DNA from: Mesostigma viride
Taxonomy: Eukaryota; Streptophyta; Mesostigmatophyceae; Mesostigmatales; Mesostigmataceae
Length of the DNA: 64,000 bases
Reading direction: 5' to 3'
NCBI GenBank assembly: GCA_009746045.1
Contig: RPFO01000165.1
Location: forward strand, 3,871,918 to 3,935,917
The notes under the pieces were generated by a model. It ran no database searches. It had not been told where the DNA came from and worked only from the letters and a program-made list of their open reading frames with translations. How positions within the stretch are numbered: position 1 is the stretch's first letter; each line of letters starts with the position of its first letter. A program made the translations under genes and the position numbers. This document shows, piece after piece, positions 20,391-29,805 of the stretch.

Positions 20391-22074
20391 CGGACAGTAC
20401 CAACTGACCGCTACAAATAGCGGACAGTTGGTAGTGAGAATAACGCGAATGCCAGTAGGTATTTCCGTGATATTTTTAGCCAGGCGTCTTCAGCTAGATG
20501 TGTACTGCGTCCCGTACCTAAACATCACTATATTCTGACAAGTACACAGGGACTAATTATTGACCCAAGTACAAGGGGTACCCTTTTCAATCGGACGAAA
20601 ACGTGAATGTAAAATATCGACGTCCGTGCAGATTTGCGGCCATGGCGGTGCAGAAAACTGACTGGCGCAGGAGCATTCATGCACGGACTCGTTCCAAATT
20701 TTGTAGGCACGCTTTATACGTCGTAAAGATGCTATAGACCTAGTTGCGCAACCTCTAACGAGGCGCGCAATAATCTCGGGCTGGTTTTTATTGCGTCAAC
20801 ACGCGTTTACTACTACGGGGATGCCGATGAAGCTAGCACTTGGTATTTGCCGTTTTATCATCGAATATTTCGCAACGATTAACTTTATTATGATGTATAT
20901 CGCATAGTTCATCAGCGCTGCGGGCCAGAATAGCCTCGGGGCATCGTTTCTGTCATGAGCTTGCTACCTGTCAGCCAGCCTTTTTTGCTGTAGTTGGACC
21001 TGGCGCAGTTTGCAGTCCCTGCCGCTGCCGTGAAGGAGGTAAAGTGGTTTTATCTCTCGGTAAGTAATCCCGGACTTATTATTAAGGTTTCGTGGTGTTA
21101 AAGTTCCCTCCTTACTACTTTTATGTAATGGTTTGTCGTGGTGGCTGCGTACAACCATTTCGCCCAGTTTATCATCCGTTTTGTTCATGGTTAGCTGCGT
21201 CTTCATCCTATATACTAGAGTAACGATCGATGTAATGATTAAATATGTTGTGCATGGTATTGTGATGGGTTTTCTTGCCTACATTCTTTGGAAAGATGGT
21301 ATCTTGGCCAGGTTTTGGTTAGCCTTTTGGTTTTGTTAGTAGAGGACACCCCATAGCCAGTTATGGCAGCTACTATCATAAAGCCCAGCATACAGGGAGC
21401 ACTAGCTAGCACTGTCATTGAGCTAGGCTTACTTGCACTTGTTTATTACAGCATCAGCGCAAGAAAAAAGTGAGCATCGTGTTTGGCTTGTGTGGTTTCA
21501 AGGGTGTGCCCTTACCATGCTATGATACGTACAAATGTGACTGTGCATAGGCGTGGTTACCTATCTTTATATGCTATGATGGATGTTCTGCAGCCTGGAC
21601 AGGATGTAATTAGCATGTTTGATCATCCATGATGTTTTTTGTTGCTACGGGATGAGAATTTAGCTTTGTAATGCTAGCGGGCGTCACCAACCAAACTGTC
21701 CGCTATTTGTAGCGGGCATTTATTTTTAGAGCTTGCAGCTGGGTCCCTGCTCCACCCCATGATGTCAGTGTTCAGGAGCCCTTTATAGCTTCCTTTCTCA
21801 CTGCCTTGTTGAATCCTGGACCAACAAATAAGATTTGACATCCAGTATTGCATTATATGTGTCTCTTGTCTCGCACCCTGCGCACCCCCTGCCAGGGGGT
21901 GCTATATTTAGCACCCATAGGATATTGCAATATGACCAATGACATGACCCCCAAGGAGGTCCACATATGTGTGTGCTTTGGTCCTTGTATGGGCCATAAA
22001 TAATTGTTAGGTTGGTTTGTGGACATTATCATGGAAAGTGCCAACTGCCCGCTATTTATTGAGGGCAGTTGGAC
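20391..22074. mobile_element. Insertion with palindromic CCAACTG/CCGCTA termini splitting gag
   Basis: The two ends each hold a self-complementary hairpin built from the same words: CCAACTGACCGCTACAAATA... at 20403-20434 and CCAACTGCCCGCTATTTATT... at 22043-22074. A third related copy (CTGTCCGCTATTTGTAGCGG) lies at about 21699-21718, so an inner 1.3-kb unit and an outer 1.7-kb unit are possible. Gag-like coding on the minus strand lies on both sides (22304-22075 and 20375-19827), which implies insertion into that gene. No transposase is recognisable; the plus frame at 21133-21339 is only a short hydrophobic peptide. Confidence 0.5.
21845..21965 (-). repeat. Dispersed repeat with GC hairpin, copy A
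   Basis: Read on minus, this segment (TTGGGGGTCATGTCATTGGT, then a CACCCCCTGCCAGGGGGTG hairpin, then GGTGCGAGACA) matches 29697-29805 on plus in the same order. The hairpin bases differ but pair in both copies, which suggests selection for, or a structural origin of, the stem. Confidence 0.55.
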
Positions 22075-22304
22075 ACGGTATAAAACTCCTCATCCCCCTC
22101 TATGTACATGACATATTTCTTGCTGTCACTAACATAGTCACGCTTATTGACCTTGTACGCCTCTATCCACTGGAAGCCCTTGAGTACCTCTAGGTGCTCC
22201 CCCGTGGTGACTAGTGCACGAAGGTCTACCATGAACTGTGCCCACAAAACATTTTCTGCCACATCCACCCCACTGCTAGCACGTTTTTGATACAACTGTA
22301 CCAA
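22075..22304 (-). pseudogene. Gag-like gene, 5' part
   Basis: Minus-strand coding reads VDVAENVLWAQFMVDLRALV and then LKGFQWIEAYKVNKRDYVSD and MYIEGDEEFYTVS, stopping at the insertion terminus at 22074. It is inferred to continue at 20375 in the zinc-knuckle fragment because both are on the same strand and flank the insertion. The family assignment rests on the zinc knuckle of the other half, so this half is less certain. Confidence 0.4.
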
Positions 22305-22419
22305 CTGTTGGATGGGTTTGGCAGATTGATGAATGGGTGTGGAAGCACGTAGGGATGCAAACCAATCACGAATGTTGTCACTATAGCATAAGCATCACTA
22401 GGAACTCGGCTTTGAGAAT

Positions 22420-22760
22420 GGGTGAAAAATGGTGAGAAGAAGGGTGAGAAAGGTGAGAAAAAGGGTGAGATTGGGTGATAAAAGGGTGAGAAAAGTGAGA
22501 AAATGGGGTGAGAACGGGGTGAGAATGGGTGAGAAAACACGTTTCTCACCCGGGTGAGATGCCCCCAAAAAGGTGAGAAAAGGAGAAAACGTGAGAAAAA
22601 TCTCAAAAAACAGGACGTGAGAAACGTGAGAAAAACAGGAGGTGAGAAACGTGAGAAAAGTGAGATAAAACAGGACGTGAGAAAAGTGAGAAAAACAGGA
22701 CGTGAGAAAAGTGAGAAAAACAGGACGTGAGAAAAGTGAGAAAACACAGCGCTGAGAAAC
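22420..22760. repeat. GTGAGAAA minisatellite
   Basis: Degenerate tandem repeats of GTGAGAAA-type words occur. The right part (about 22610-22745) is ordered into units such as ACAGGACGTGAGAAAAGTGAGAAA. Translation gives only Phe/Ser/Leu-rich low complexity, so no gene is called. Confidence 0.85.
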
Positions 22761-22873
22761 ACACCCATAATGCAATATGGTGGCAGCCACATGCAGGCAG
22801 TGCCAGTAACAACCGCACTGTTCAAAACAGCACGAACAATCAAAATCTTTTCATTATAATGTTTAACCCTTAG

Positions 22874-22914
22874 TCCGTTAACCCCCCGACCTGTCGGGGG
22901 GTTTGACTAACGGT
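22874..22914. repeat. Strong perfect-core hairpin
   Basis: AACCCCCCGAC is followed by CT and GTCGGGGGGTT, with outer pairing of CCGTTA and TAACGG. Extrusion as a cruciform or a stable RNA stem is plausible. There is no adjacent gene for it to terminate. It may be a terminus of an unrecognised element. Confidence 0.6.
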
Positions 22915-23844
22915 CGAATTTCGCGCCGCGCCGAGAGCGCCGCGCCACTAGTGACGGATGTCAGTGGTCCGGTGGGTCCGGGAACACTTAGGGACGAAGG
23001 TGATGCATAGGTTTGGGGGTAATATTCGCCATAGCCTGGTAATTACAACGTGCATTGAGAATGTATCACGTGACTTTGGCGGGAAATTTTCGCTCGCGCG
23101 CGCGCGTAATGAGATATGGCTGCCAACGTGCCGCTGTTACGAAAATTTTGCGTCTCACGGCTTGAAACGGTTCAGAATGTTGCTCAGAATGACGATGCAT
23201 GATTTTCGTAGGTCAGGCACGGCCAGATTTATAGGGTTGGGAAAATACAGGTAGGAAAATATAACTTTCCTGGTCGTCAGTTCCAGATGAGTCATAGCTT
23301 ATCATAGGTCGATTTTCTCCCTATGGCCGGGCAATCTGCGCCAGCCCGGGCATCCAGTTTGGGTATGGGACGTCAGCTGCAGCGTTTGCTGAGAATGCGG
23401 ACTAGTTTAGTAGCCATCTTTGCACGGAACATCGACCTGGTGGTCATGGCGGATCATGAAGTATGCGGCTATTGCGGCCTTTGAATGTAGAGCATCAGTA
23501 TGTGTGAGATATGAGGGTCCCGGCCAGCGGAATCCGGGTAGGGCATGAACGAGCCAGGTAAGACAACGTATTTGCGAGTTGTTTGCAGCGGAATACGTAT
23601 CCCATGCATTATAAATGACGATTTTATCCATGCATATTTTAGCAAGTTCCATGCCTGTTGTAAAGAGTGGTATTAGCCCTGAAAGTGCCCAGTTTTTGGC
23701 ATTTCCTTGGAGTATACCACTCCGTCAGTGCAGGTAGGCAACGTGTTTGTATTCCAGCACTTTTGGCAGCCTTTGATAGCTTGTTATAATGCATTATTGT
23801 GTTGCCTGTCATAGATAGCTGTTTACACGCGCGTAACCCACACA
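22915..23844. other. No gene recognised
   Basis: About 930 bp of mixed composition lie between the hairpin and the LINE fragment. Only short frames without family resemblance are present. Confidence 0.4.
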
Positions 23845-25422
23845 CCGTCAGGCCTGTTTGGACTACGTGGTGGTACGGCAGTCCAGGTGCACCTCGGTCC
23901 TGGACACCCGAGTGTTTGACACGCCGACGGTGTGCTCTGACCACCGGTTGGTGCGCGCGACCCTTCGGCTCCGGTTCCACGTCCCCGCGCGCCGCGCCCC
24001 AGTGGTCCGCCCTGACTGGTCTGCTCTACGTCCGGTCAAGGGAGATCCTGAGCACTGGACGGACGCCGAGCACGAGCGGAACCGGTGCCGTCAGGAGTAC
24101 CTGTCGGCCCTGGACGCCCGGGCGGACGTCGACGAGCTGGACAATGGTGCCCCCAACGCAGCCATTTTTGCGGGCTTTGCGGCCCGTGCCCCGTTGCTGG
24201 CGGCCCGGCACCTGCCGGTCATGCCCCGCCGCCGCCCCGGCCCGCTCTACCGCCAGGACCCCAAGGTCTTGGCCGCCCGGCACCGCCTCAAGCGTAACCG
24301 GGACCCGCTGCAGAAACCATTGCTCAAGGCCGCCCTTGTGGAGGCCTACGAGCACGCTCAGGACGCGGAGGCGGCCCAGTGCATCGCGGATGCCAAGGCC
24401 TGCCAGGCTCGCAACCAGGGCAAGGACATGTGGTACCACCTCGACCGGCTCGGCGGCCGGCGGCAGCGCACCCCGGTGGAGCACACGGGGGACGGCACGG
24501 CGCCGGTCAGCCTTGACCGCTGGTTGGCCCACAATGTTTCCTTGACCGGTGGGGCTTGCGCCCCCCCCCGCCGCTTCACCCCGAGACGGCCGCCCGCCTC
24601 GGGGTCGCCGGACCCCCGCCGCCGCCAGCGCCCCCCTCCTCGGCCGCGGACTACCAAGTCCCCGCCTTGCAGGAGGGCTGCCTTGCCACTGACGACGTCG
24701 TCCCCCCCTTCACTTTGAAGGAATTGGACGGCGCCCTTGCTCGCCTGCGGTACGATGCGGCGGTCGGTGCCGACCACCTTTCTGCTGAGCTGCTGAAGAC
24801 CCCTGATCTGGCGGTTCGGGATCTTCTGCTGGCGTTCTGCAACCGTGTCCTGCTCTCTGACGAGCCTCCGCCTGCTGAGTGGCAGACGGCCATCCGCGTC
24901 ATGCTGTACAAGAAGGGCTCTGCTGCTGACCCCGGTAACTACCGGGGTGTCTGCCTCCAGAGCGCCGCGCTGAAGGTTTTCATGCGCATGATGCTGCACA
25001 GGCTCCGCGCCGCGCTGGAGTCACCCACACCTGGGTGAGTCTCAGATGGGTTTCCGTCGTGGTCGTAACGCTGTCATGGCTGTGTTTGTCGCGCGCCGGT
25101 TGATGGAGGAGGTGCGTCGACTTCCCCCTGACAGTTTGCCGCTGGTCTTCATTTTTGTTGACTATATCAAGGCCTTTGACACGGTTCTCTGGGAGGCTCT
25201 TTGGGCCATCCTAGCTCTGGATTGGGTACCACCTGCGTTTATTGCTGCCATTCGCCGTCTGTATGAGGGCTCACAGGCAGTAGTGCGGACTGCGGAGGGC
25301 ACCACTCCACCATTCCCCCTTCACCACGGGGTGTGGCAAGGTTGTGTCCTGTCCCCATACCTGTTCATTATTGTCGTGGATCACGTCATGCGCCGGGCAC
25401 GTGCGCGCTTTACTGCTCTTAA
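23845..25422 (+). pseudogene. LINE ORF2 fragment: endonuclease end plus reverse transcriptase start
   Basis: Coding begins abruptly with LDYVVVRQSRCTSVLDTRVF and CSDHRLVRATLRLRF, the last part of an APE nuclease. It continues through the linker (RPGPLYRQDPKVLAARHRL), shifts frame at a C-run near 24562 and again at one extra base near 25030. It reaches the RT blocks: GNYRGVCLQSAALKVFMRMM, GFRRGRNAV, FVDYIKAFDTVLWE and GVWQGCVLSPYLFIIVVDHV. It ends at ARFTALK at the TTAA, before the YADD box. It is a different copy, but in the same family as the other two APE LINEs. Both ends are missing, and the sequence right of the TTAA-flanked element does not resume the LINE recognisably. Confidence 0.8.
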
Positions 25423-27321
25423 GGGGACATGACACATCAAGAAAGTGCACTTTTCTGGAAAACAGACCTGTGCATGGGATAAAAATCCAGTTATGCTTGG
25501 GAACCATAAATATGTGAAAAAAAAAATTCCAGCCACTTGGGGGTGGTACTACCCCCCAGCATGACCCAGTTATGAGCTAAAAATAGAAAAAGACGCTATT
25601 TTTGGCCGATTTTTCCTAGGAGACTGGGCAAACCATAAGTGACCAAACCACATATTTTCCTAAAATCCCCACCCTTGCAAATAAATCTGGCTACTCAGGA
25701 CCACAAAATAAGCACGTTTAGACTATTTGATGGGGTTTAGCCCAAAACACGTATTTTTTTGGTCCTAAAAAAATAAATCAAATAGTAGACACATGCAAAA
25801 ATTTCAGTGATGACATTTATACTAGGCCTAGGGTGGGAATTTCACTCTCACAAAGTTTGAGCTCATTCTGAGCACGTTTACTCATGTTGATGGGTGTAAA
25901 CATGAAAAAAAAAAATGACAGAAAATCCGGGTTATGAGCACAAACAACACCCCTTTTACACCCTAGCCAACCACTAACTGGGGCAAACCAGGTGCAATTA
26001 ATTTATAAAATGTATCATAAAGCTTGCCACCAAATTACAGGTCATTCTGAGCAAGTTTGCCTTTAGTACATCATGTTATAGCTGCCACCCTGCATGCTTG
26101 GTACACTGTGGCATGAGGGACACCATAAGCACATTCCTAAGCTTGCCCCCTGCAAATTGGGCAGAAGCACGTAAAGCAAATGCTAGATGCTTGAAGAAGA
26201 CATCCACCGACAAAATCATTACGCAAGCAGGCATGACCACTTGCGGGAATCACCTCATAGCTAACACCCAGTCATGATGCTAAAGGATAAAAGGGCCATC
26301 CTTTAATATTGTCATAATAAGCACCTGATCCTTATCATCTAGGAAGCCCCAGCCATGTGTAATGGAAGCAAAACATATTGGAAGGAGATAACTATATAAC
26401 ACATGCTCACCTTCCCTACAACTTCACACCTTGTTTTCCAGCAGGCTGAAGAGCCAAGACAAGCGTTTATGAGCTCGCCAGCTCCTTGCAACGTTGATGC
26501 CGCTCCCAGGCAGCTAGGGTCCTTGACTACGCAATATACAATGTCTACCATATGAAAAACTCCATAAAAGAAAGTGAAGCAGAGCCGCAAAACTGCCCGA
26601 TCAACTCTTGCTAGCTTTAAGAAGCATGGCATACGCAGCATAAGGCAAAACATTGAAACCTGCGAAAACAGATAGCGCAACTGCAACAAGTGGCGAACAA
26701 AATAATAGCAAGAACACCCGGAATCGGTGCCAAAGCTTCATGCCAGGAACATTTAGAGCGCAAACCGACAGGGCGGTGACATGCGGCAAATGAACGTACC
26801 ACGGCCGGCTTTATTTCCTACCCAGGCGCGCGAGACAGCCAGCCATCCATGGATGGCTTGACCGCGGATCGCGCAGGCCTGAACGATATCACTTCAGAAA
26901 TGACGGGAAATGGCCGCAGATCGAAGCCGCTTAGGATGTTTTCACGGTCTCCACTACTAAACGCTTCTTCCTGCATCAATATAACCCACAAATCTTAAAT
27001 TCTACCGTCGCAGGCACGCATTCTAAATTAATATGTGCGGCCAGATTTTCGGATTAGACCCCCGTGCAAATCTGGATTAAGAAAGGCACCGACTTTTCAA
27101 ATTGTGCATATCTGGCTATGAAACATCATACTAGAACATCGTTTAAAACCACCGGCGTACATTTTTCGCTTGTCGCCTGGCCGATAAGGCAAATTTTTAC
27201 GGAACACACGTCGCCATGGCCACCTCCGCACGAGGTGTGAGCATTGTGCACCACAATTTCACGGTCCGGGGGTACCGACGGTACCGGCGCGAAAAAATTC
27301 CGATGTGTCATGTCCCCTTAA
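25419..27321. mobile_element. TTAA-flanked DNA element (piggyBac-like, non-autonomous)
   Basis: A perfect 16-bp terminal inverted repeat, GGGGACATGACACATC at 25423-25438 and its complement at 27302-27317, is flanked on both sides by TTAA (25419-25422 and 27318-27321). TTAA target duplication with short terminal repeats starting in G/C runs is characteristic of the piggyBac superfamily. The interior (1.9 kb) is AT-rich with no long frame and no DDD transposase, so the element would depend on a transposase from elsewhere. Its right subterminal region resembles 32312-32410, indicating a second family member. The superfamily call is inferred from the target site and termini alone. Confidence 0.72.
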
Positions 27322-28232
27322 AACGGGGTCCATTGCGGCAGGGCATTCTCAGTGGACACGCGGTCCTTGGAGAGAGGGGAGCGGCTTTGAGTCAGCCAGG
27401 CGTGGGGGAGTTGGGGATTCGCAAACTTTGCTCGGAGAGCTGCAAATGGCAGGGGACGCCATTTTGCTGTCCATTTTAAGCGACCACTTAATGTTTTCAA
27501 TAAGAAGTTGGTGGAGTGGGAGCAATGGATACACGAAAGCGACTTTTTATTAGGGGCGCCGGAGCCCGCCTACGGGACACACCGCTTGTGTACACTGTAG
27601 TCCGTTGAGCACACTTTTTTTCCGGTGAGCACACTTTCCAGATAATTAGGTGTACGTTTATTCCAAATATATCCAATTATATCCAAATATATCCAAATAT
27701 ATCCCTGCTGAGCCTAGGGTCGGTGAGCACACTTTCGGGGAAATGGGTAAATTAGCCAACTATCATGGACCAAAGAGGTGAGAGGGGAAATGAGTATCAG
27801 CGAATCCTAAATGAAGGTGGTCACACACTGGGTGTCATGGGACCCAGGGCCCAATAACGACAAGCCCAGCCCGCTCCAGCTTTTTCATGATCTACTGGGC
27901 CGTAACCCATTATGCTCACCATTATGCCCCACGGCGACATGACTCAGGTCCACTGGCTTCCCTGGTCACAGAACGCGCCGTTGAGCACACTCGTTACTGT
28001 ACCTCACGTGCACCGGCAGCACCGCCAAACAAGAGTTAAAAAAACAAGCCTGCCATGGTTTTAGGCTGAAGAAAACCTCGATCCTGGCGCAGCTCCACAA
28101 GCAATGATGCTGTGTAGTAACACCTAGTAAAGTAGTTAAGTGCTCCCCTAGTCCCCAGCGGCTAGGCCAGATGGCATCGATGAGGCTTCCGAACATGATT
28201 TATTATCTGCAGGTTGGCTTATCCATCTTATA
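27322..28232. other. Intergenic with short AT repeats
   Basis: No gene is recognised. A short array of ATATCCAAAT-type words lies at 27663-27705. The words GAGCACACTTT recur near 27608, 27627 and 27725. On plus, TTATTATCTGCAG (28201-28213) could be a splice acceptor just upstream of the PC-esterase ATG. Confidence 0.4.
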
Positions 28233-29354
28233 ATGGCGCTTGTTGCGGTTGGAACATGGGGCTCTGCTGCGAGAAACAACAGTTTGTTGCCTTCTGGGAA
28301 GCTGGTGATTAAGAAGAATCACTTGCATTTGCTTACACAGCCAGAACTTGCTGACAAACCTTTTCAGCAAGATCAAGATGCGGCACCGTGCACGCCATTT
28401 GAGTACACTCGAGGGGATTGGCAGTATGCACCTTGTGGCATTAGTAGAAACCTTGGGATTGGCACGGGTTACGACCCCAATGTTGCAGAGAATTGTCGGG
28501 TGGAAAGTAAGGGAAGCGGTTCGAGGAAATCTTGCATCTCGTCAACCTGCGACTGGATAATACGCAGCGGGTGCAACCTGTTGCCATTCGATATAAACGG
28601 TCTCTGCCGAGCTTTGGCAGGGAGGTCAATCCTTCTTGTGGGAGATTCAACAACGGGTACACAGTTTATGTCGCTCGGGTATCTGACGAAGGCCAAACAG
28701 CCAACAAACGCCATACTTCGTTCAGCGGCAGACGAGCATGGCAGGCCATACCCCATCGAGAACTGTCCGTCGTCAATTGCGTTTGTCAGGAACGACTTAA
28801 TAGCCCCAATAGCTCCAGAGCAATGGGCTAATTATACAAGGACCGTGGGCAAGTTGAAAACCTACGTTAAAAGAGGAAGGAGTTCTCCTTGGATACAACT
28901 GTTGAGAGATTACAAGGTCCTCGTGTTGAATACTGGCATCCACCTGGCATTGCGGAGTGATGAAATGCTTGAAGAGGAAATATCGGCAGCCTTGTCATAC
29001 GTACAAGATAACTATGATGGCCAAGTTTTCTACCGGTTGACCGTACCTGGCCACCCAGGGTGCCAAAATGTAACTGAATCCCCTGTGCCCAGCTATGCCG
29101 ACTACCTTGCTCGTTATAATACTGGCCAACCAGCACCATATGGATGGGACCGCGTTGCCACGCTCAATTTGATTGAGCGTAGAGTTGCGGCTAGATTTGG
29201 CATCCCCATCTTAGACGTGGCGTCCATGACAGAAATGCGGCCAGATTCCCATCTTTTGGGGCGGAAAAGAGATTGTCTACACTATACTGTCCCAAGCGTG
29301 GTGGACCATTGGAATTGGCTTTTGTACAATGCCATTGCCGGCCGAATCTTGTAA
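28233..29354 (+). CDS. TBL/PC-esterase family protein (probable glycan O-acetyltransferase)
   Basis: A 373-residue frame ending TAA. Hallmarks of the plant-type trichome birefringence-like (PC-esterase) family are present. There is a Cys-rich N-terminal TBL-like region (CTPFEYTRGDWQYAPCG, residues about 53-69). The GDS block is ILLVGDSTTGTQF with GDST at 137-140. The C-terminal block DCLHYTVPSVVDHWN has the Asp347-x2-His350 pair that completes the catalytic triad. Family members sit in the Golgi and move acetyl groups onto cell-wall or surface polysaccharides. The first codons (MALVAVGTW) could be the end of a signal anchor: the frame stays open upstream (28149-28232) with hydrophobic codons, and a possible acceptor at 28213 suggests a missing upstream exon. 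The annotated ATG is therefore a minimum start. Neighbours are transposon remains. Confidence 0.85.
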   Translation: MALVAVGTWGSAARNNSLLPSGKLVIKKNHLHLLTQPELADKPFQQDQDAAPCTPFEYTRGDWQYAPCGISRNLGIGTGYDPNVAENCRVESKGSGSRKSCISSTCDWIIRSGCNLLPFDINGLCRALAGRSILLVGDSTTGTQFMSLGYLTKAKQPTNAILRSAADEHGRPYPIENCPSSIAFVRNDLIAPIAPEQWANYTRTVGKLKTYVKRGRSSPWIQLLRDYKVLVLNTGIHLALRSDEMLEEEISAALSYVQDNYDGQVFYRLTVPGHPGCQNVTESPVPSYADYLARYNTGQPAPYGWDRVATLNLIERRVAARFGIPILDVASMTEMRPDSHLLGRKRDCLHYTVPSVVDHWNWLLYNAIAGRIL

Positions 29355-29696
29355 CCCTAAGGGCAAGTGTGCGCGCAGGCACTGGACAGGCATCACAAAG
29401 TTATTCCCGGATTATGGCGCCCACAAAAATCACTTCTTATGAAGAGGCTTGCTCTTGCAGTGGGCGGGTAAGGAGACAATCGTTATCAATGCGACAAATA
29501 AAGCATAGGCTTGACATCATGAGCATGCAGGTCTTCCTACAGATAGCCACGCGGCTCCCGCGGTCTTCGCGTCTTTCCTCTCAGACAATTACCCTAGTCC
29601 TTCCATGACGTCTCGCTGCTCCCCCTACCCCTGCCGCGACCACCTATGCAGCTGCGCTCCAGTCTTCTTCGGAGCTGCTCAACACCATAGTATATA

Positions 29697-29805
29697 GTTA
29701 CTTGGGGGTCATGCCATTGGTCATGTTGCACTGTCCTACGGGTACATATTAAGAACTCCCCCCCAGGGGGGGGCTCTGGGTGCGAGACATGACACACTTA
29801 TCATG
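29697..29805 (+). repeat. Dispersed repeat with GC hairpin, copy B
   Basis: The order TTGGGGGTCATGCCATTGGT, then ACTCCCCCCCAGGGGGGGGC, then GGTGCGAGACAT matches the minus strand of 21845-21965. The stem is preserved although its bases differ. Confidence 0.55.

Noticed and set aside
22226-22843. 205-codon Phe/Ser-rich hydrophobic protein on minus
   Set aside because: Most of it is the GTGAGAAA minisatellite read through; no domain, and the composition follows the repeat.
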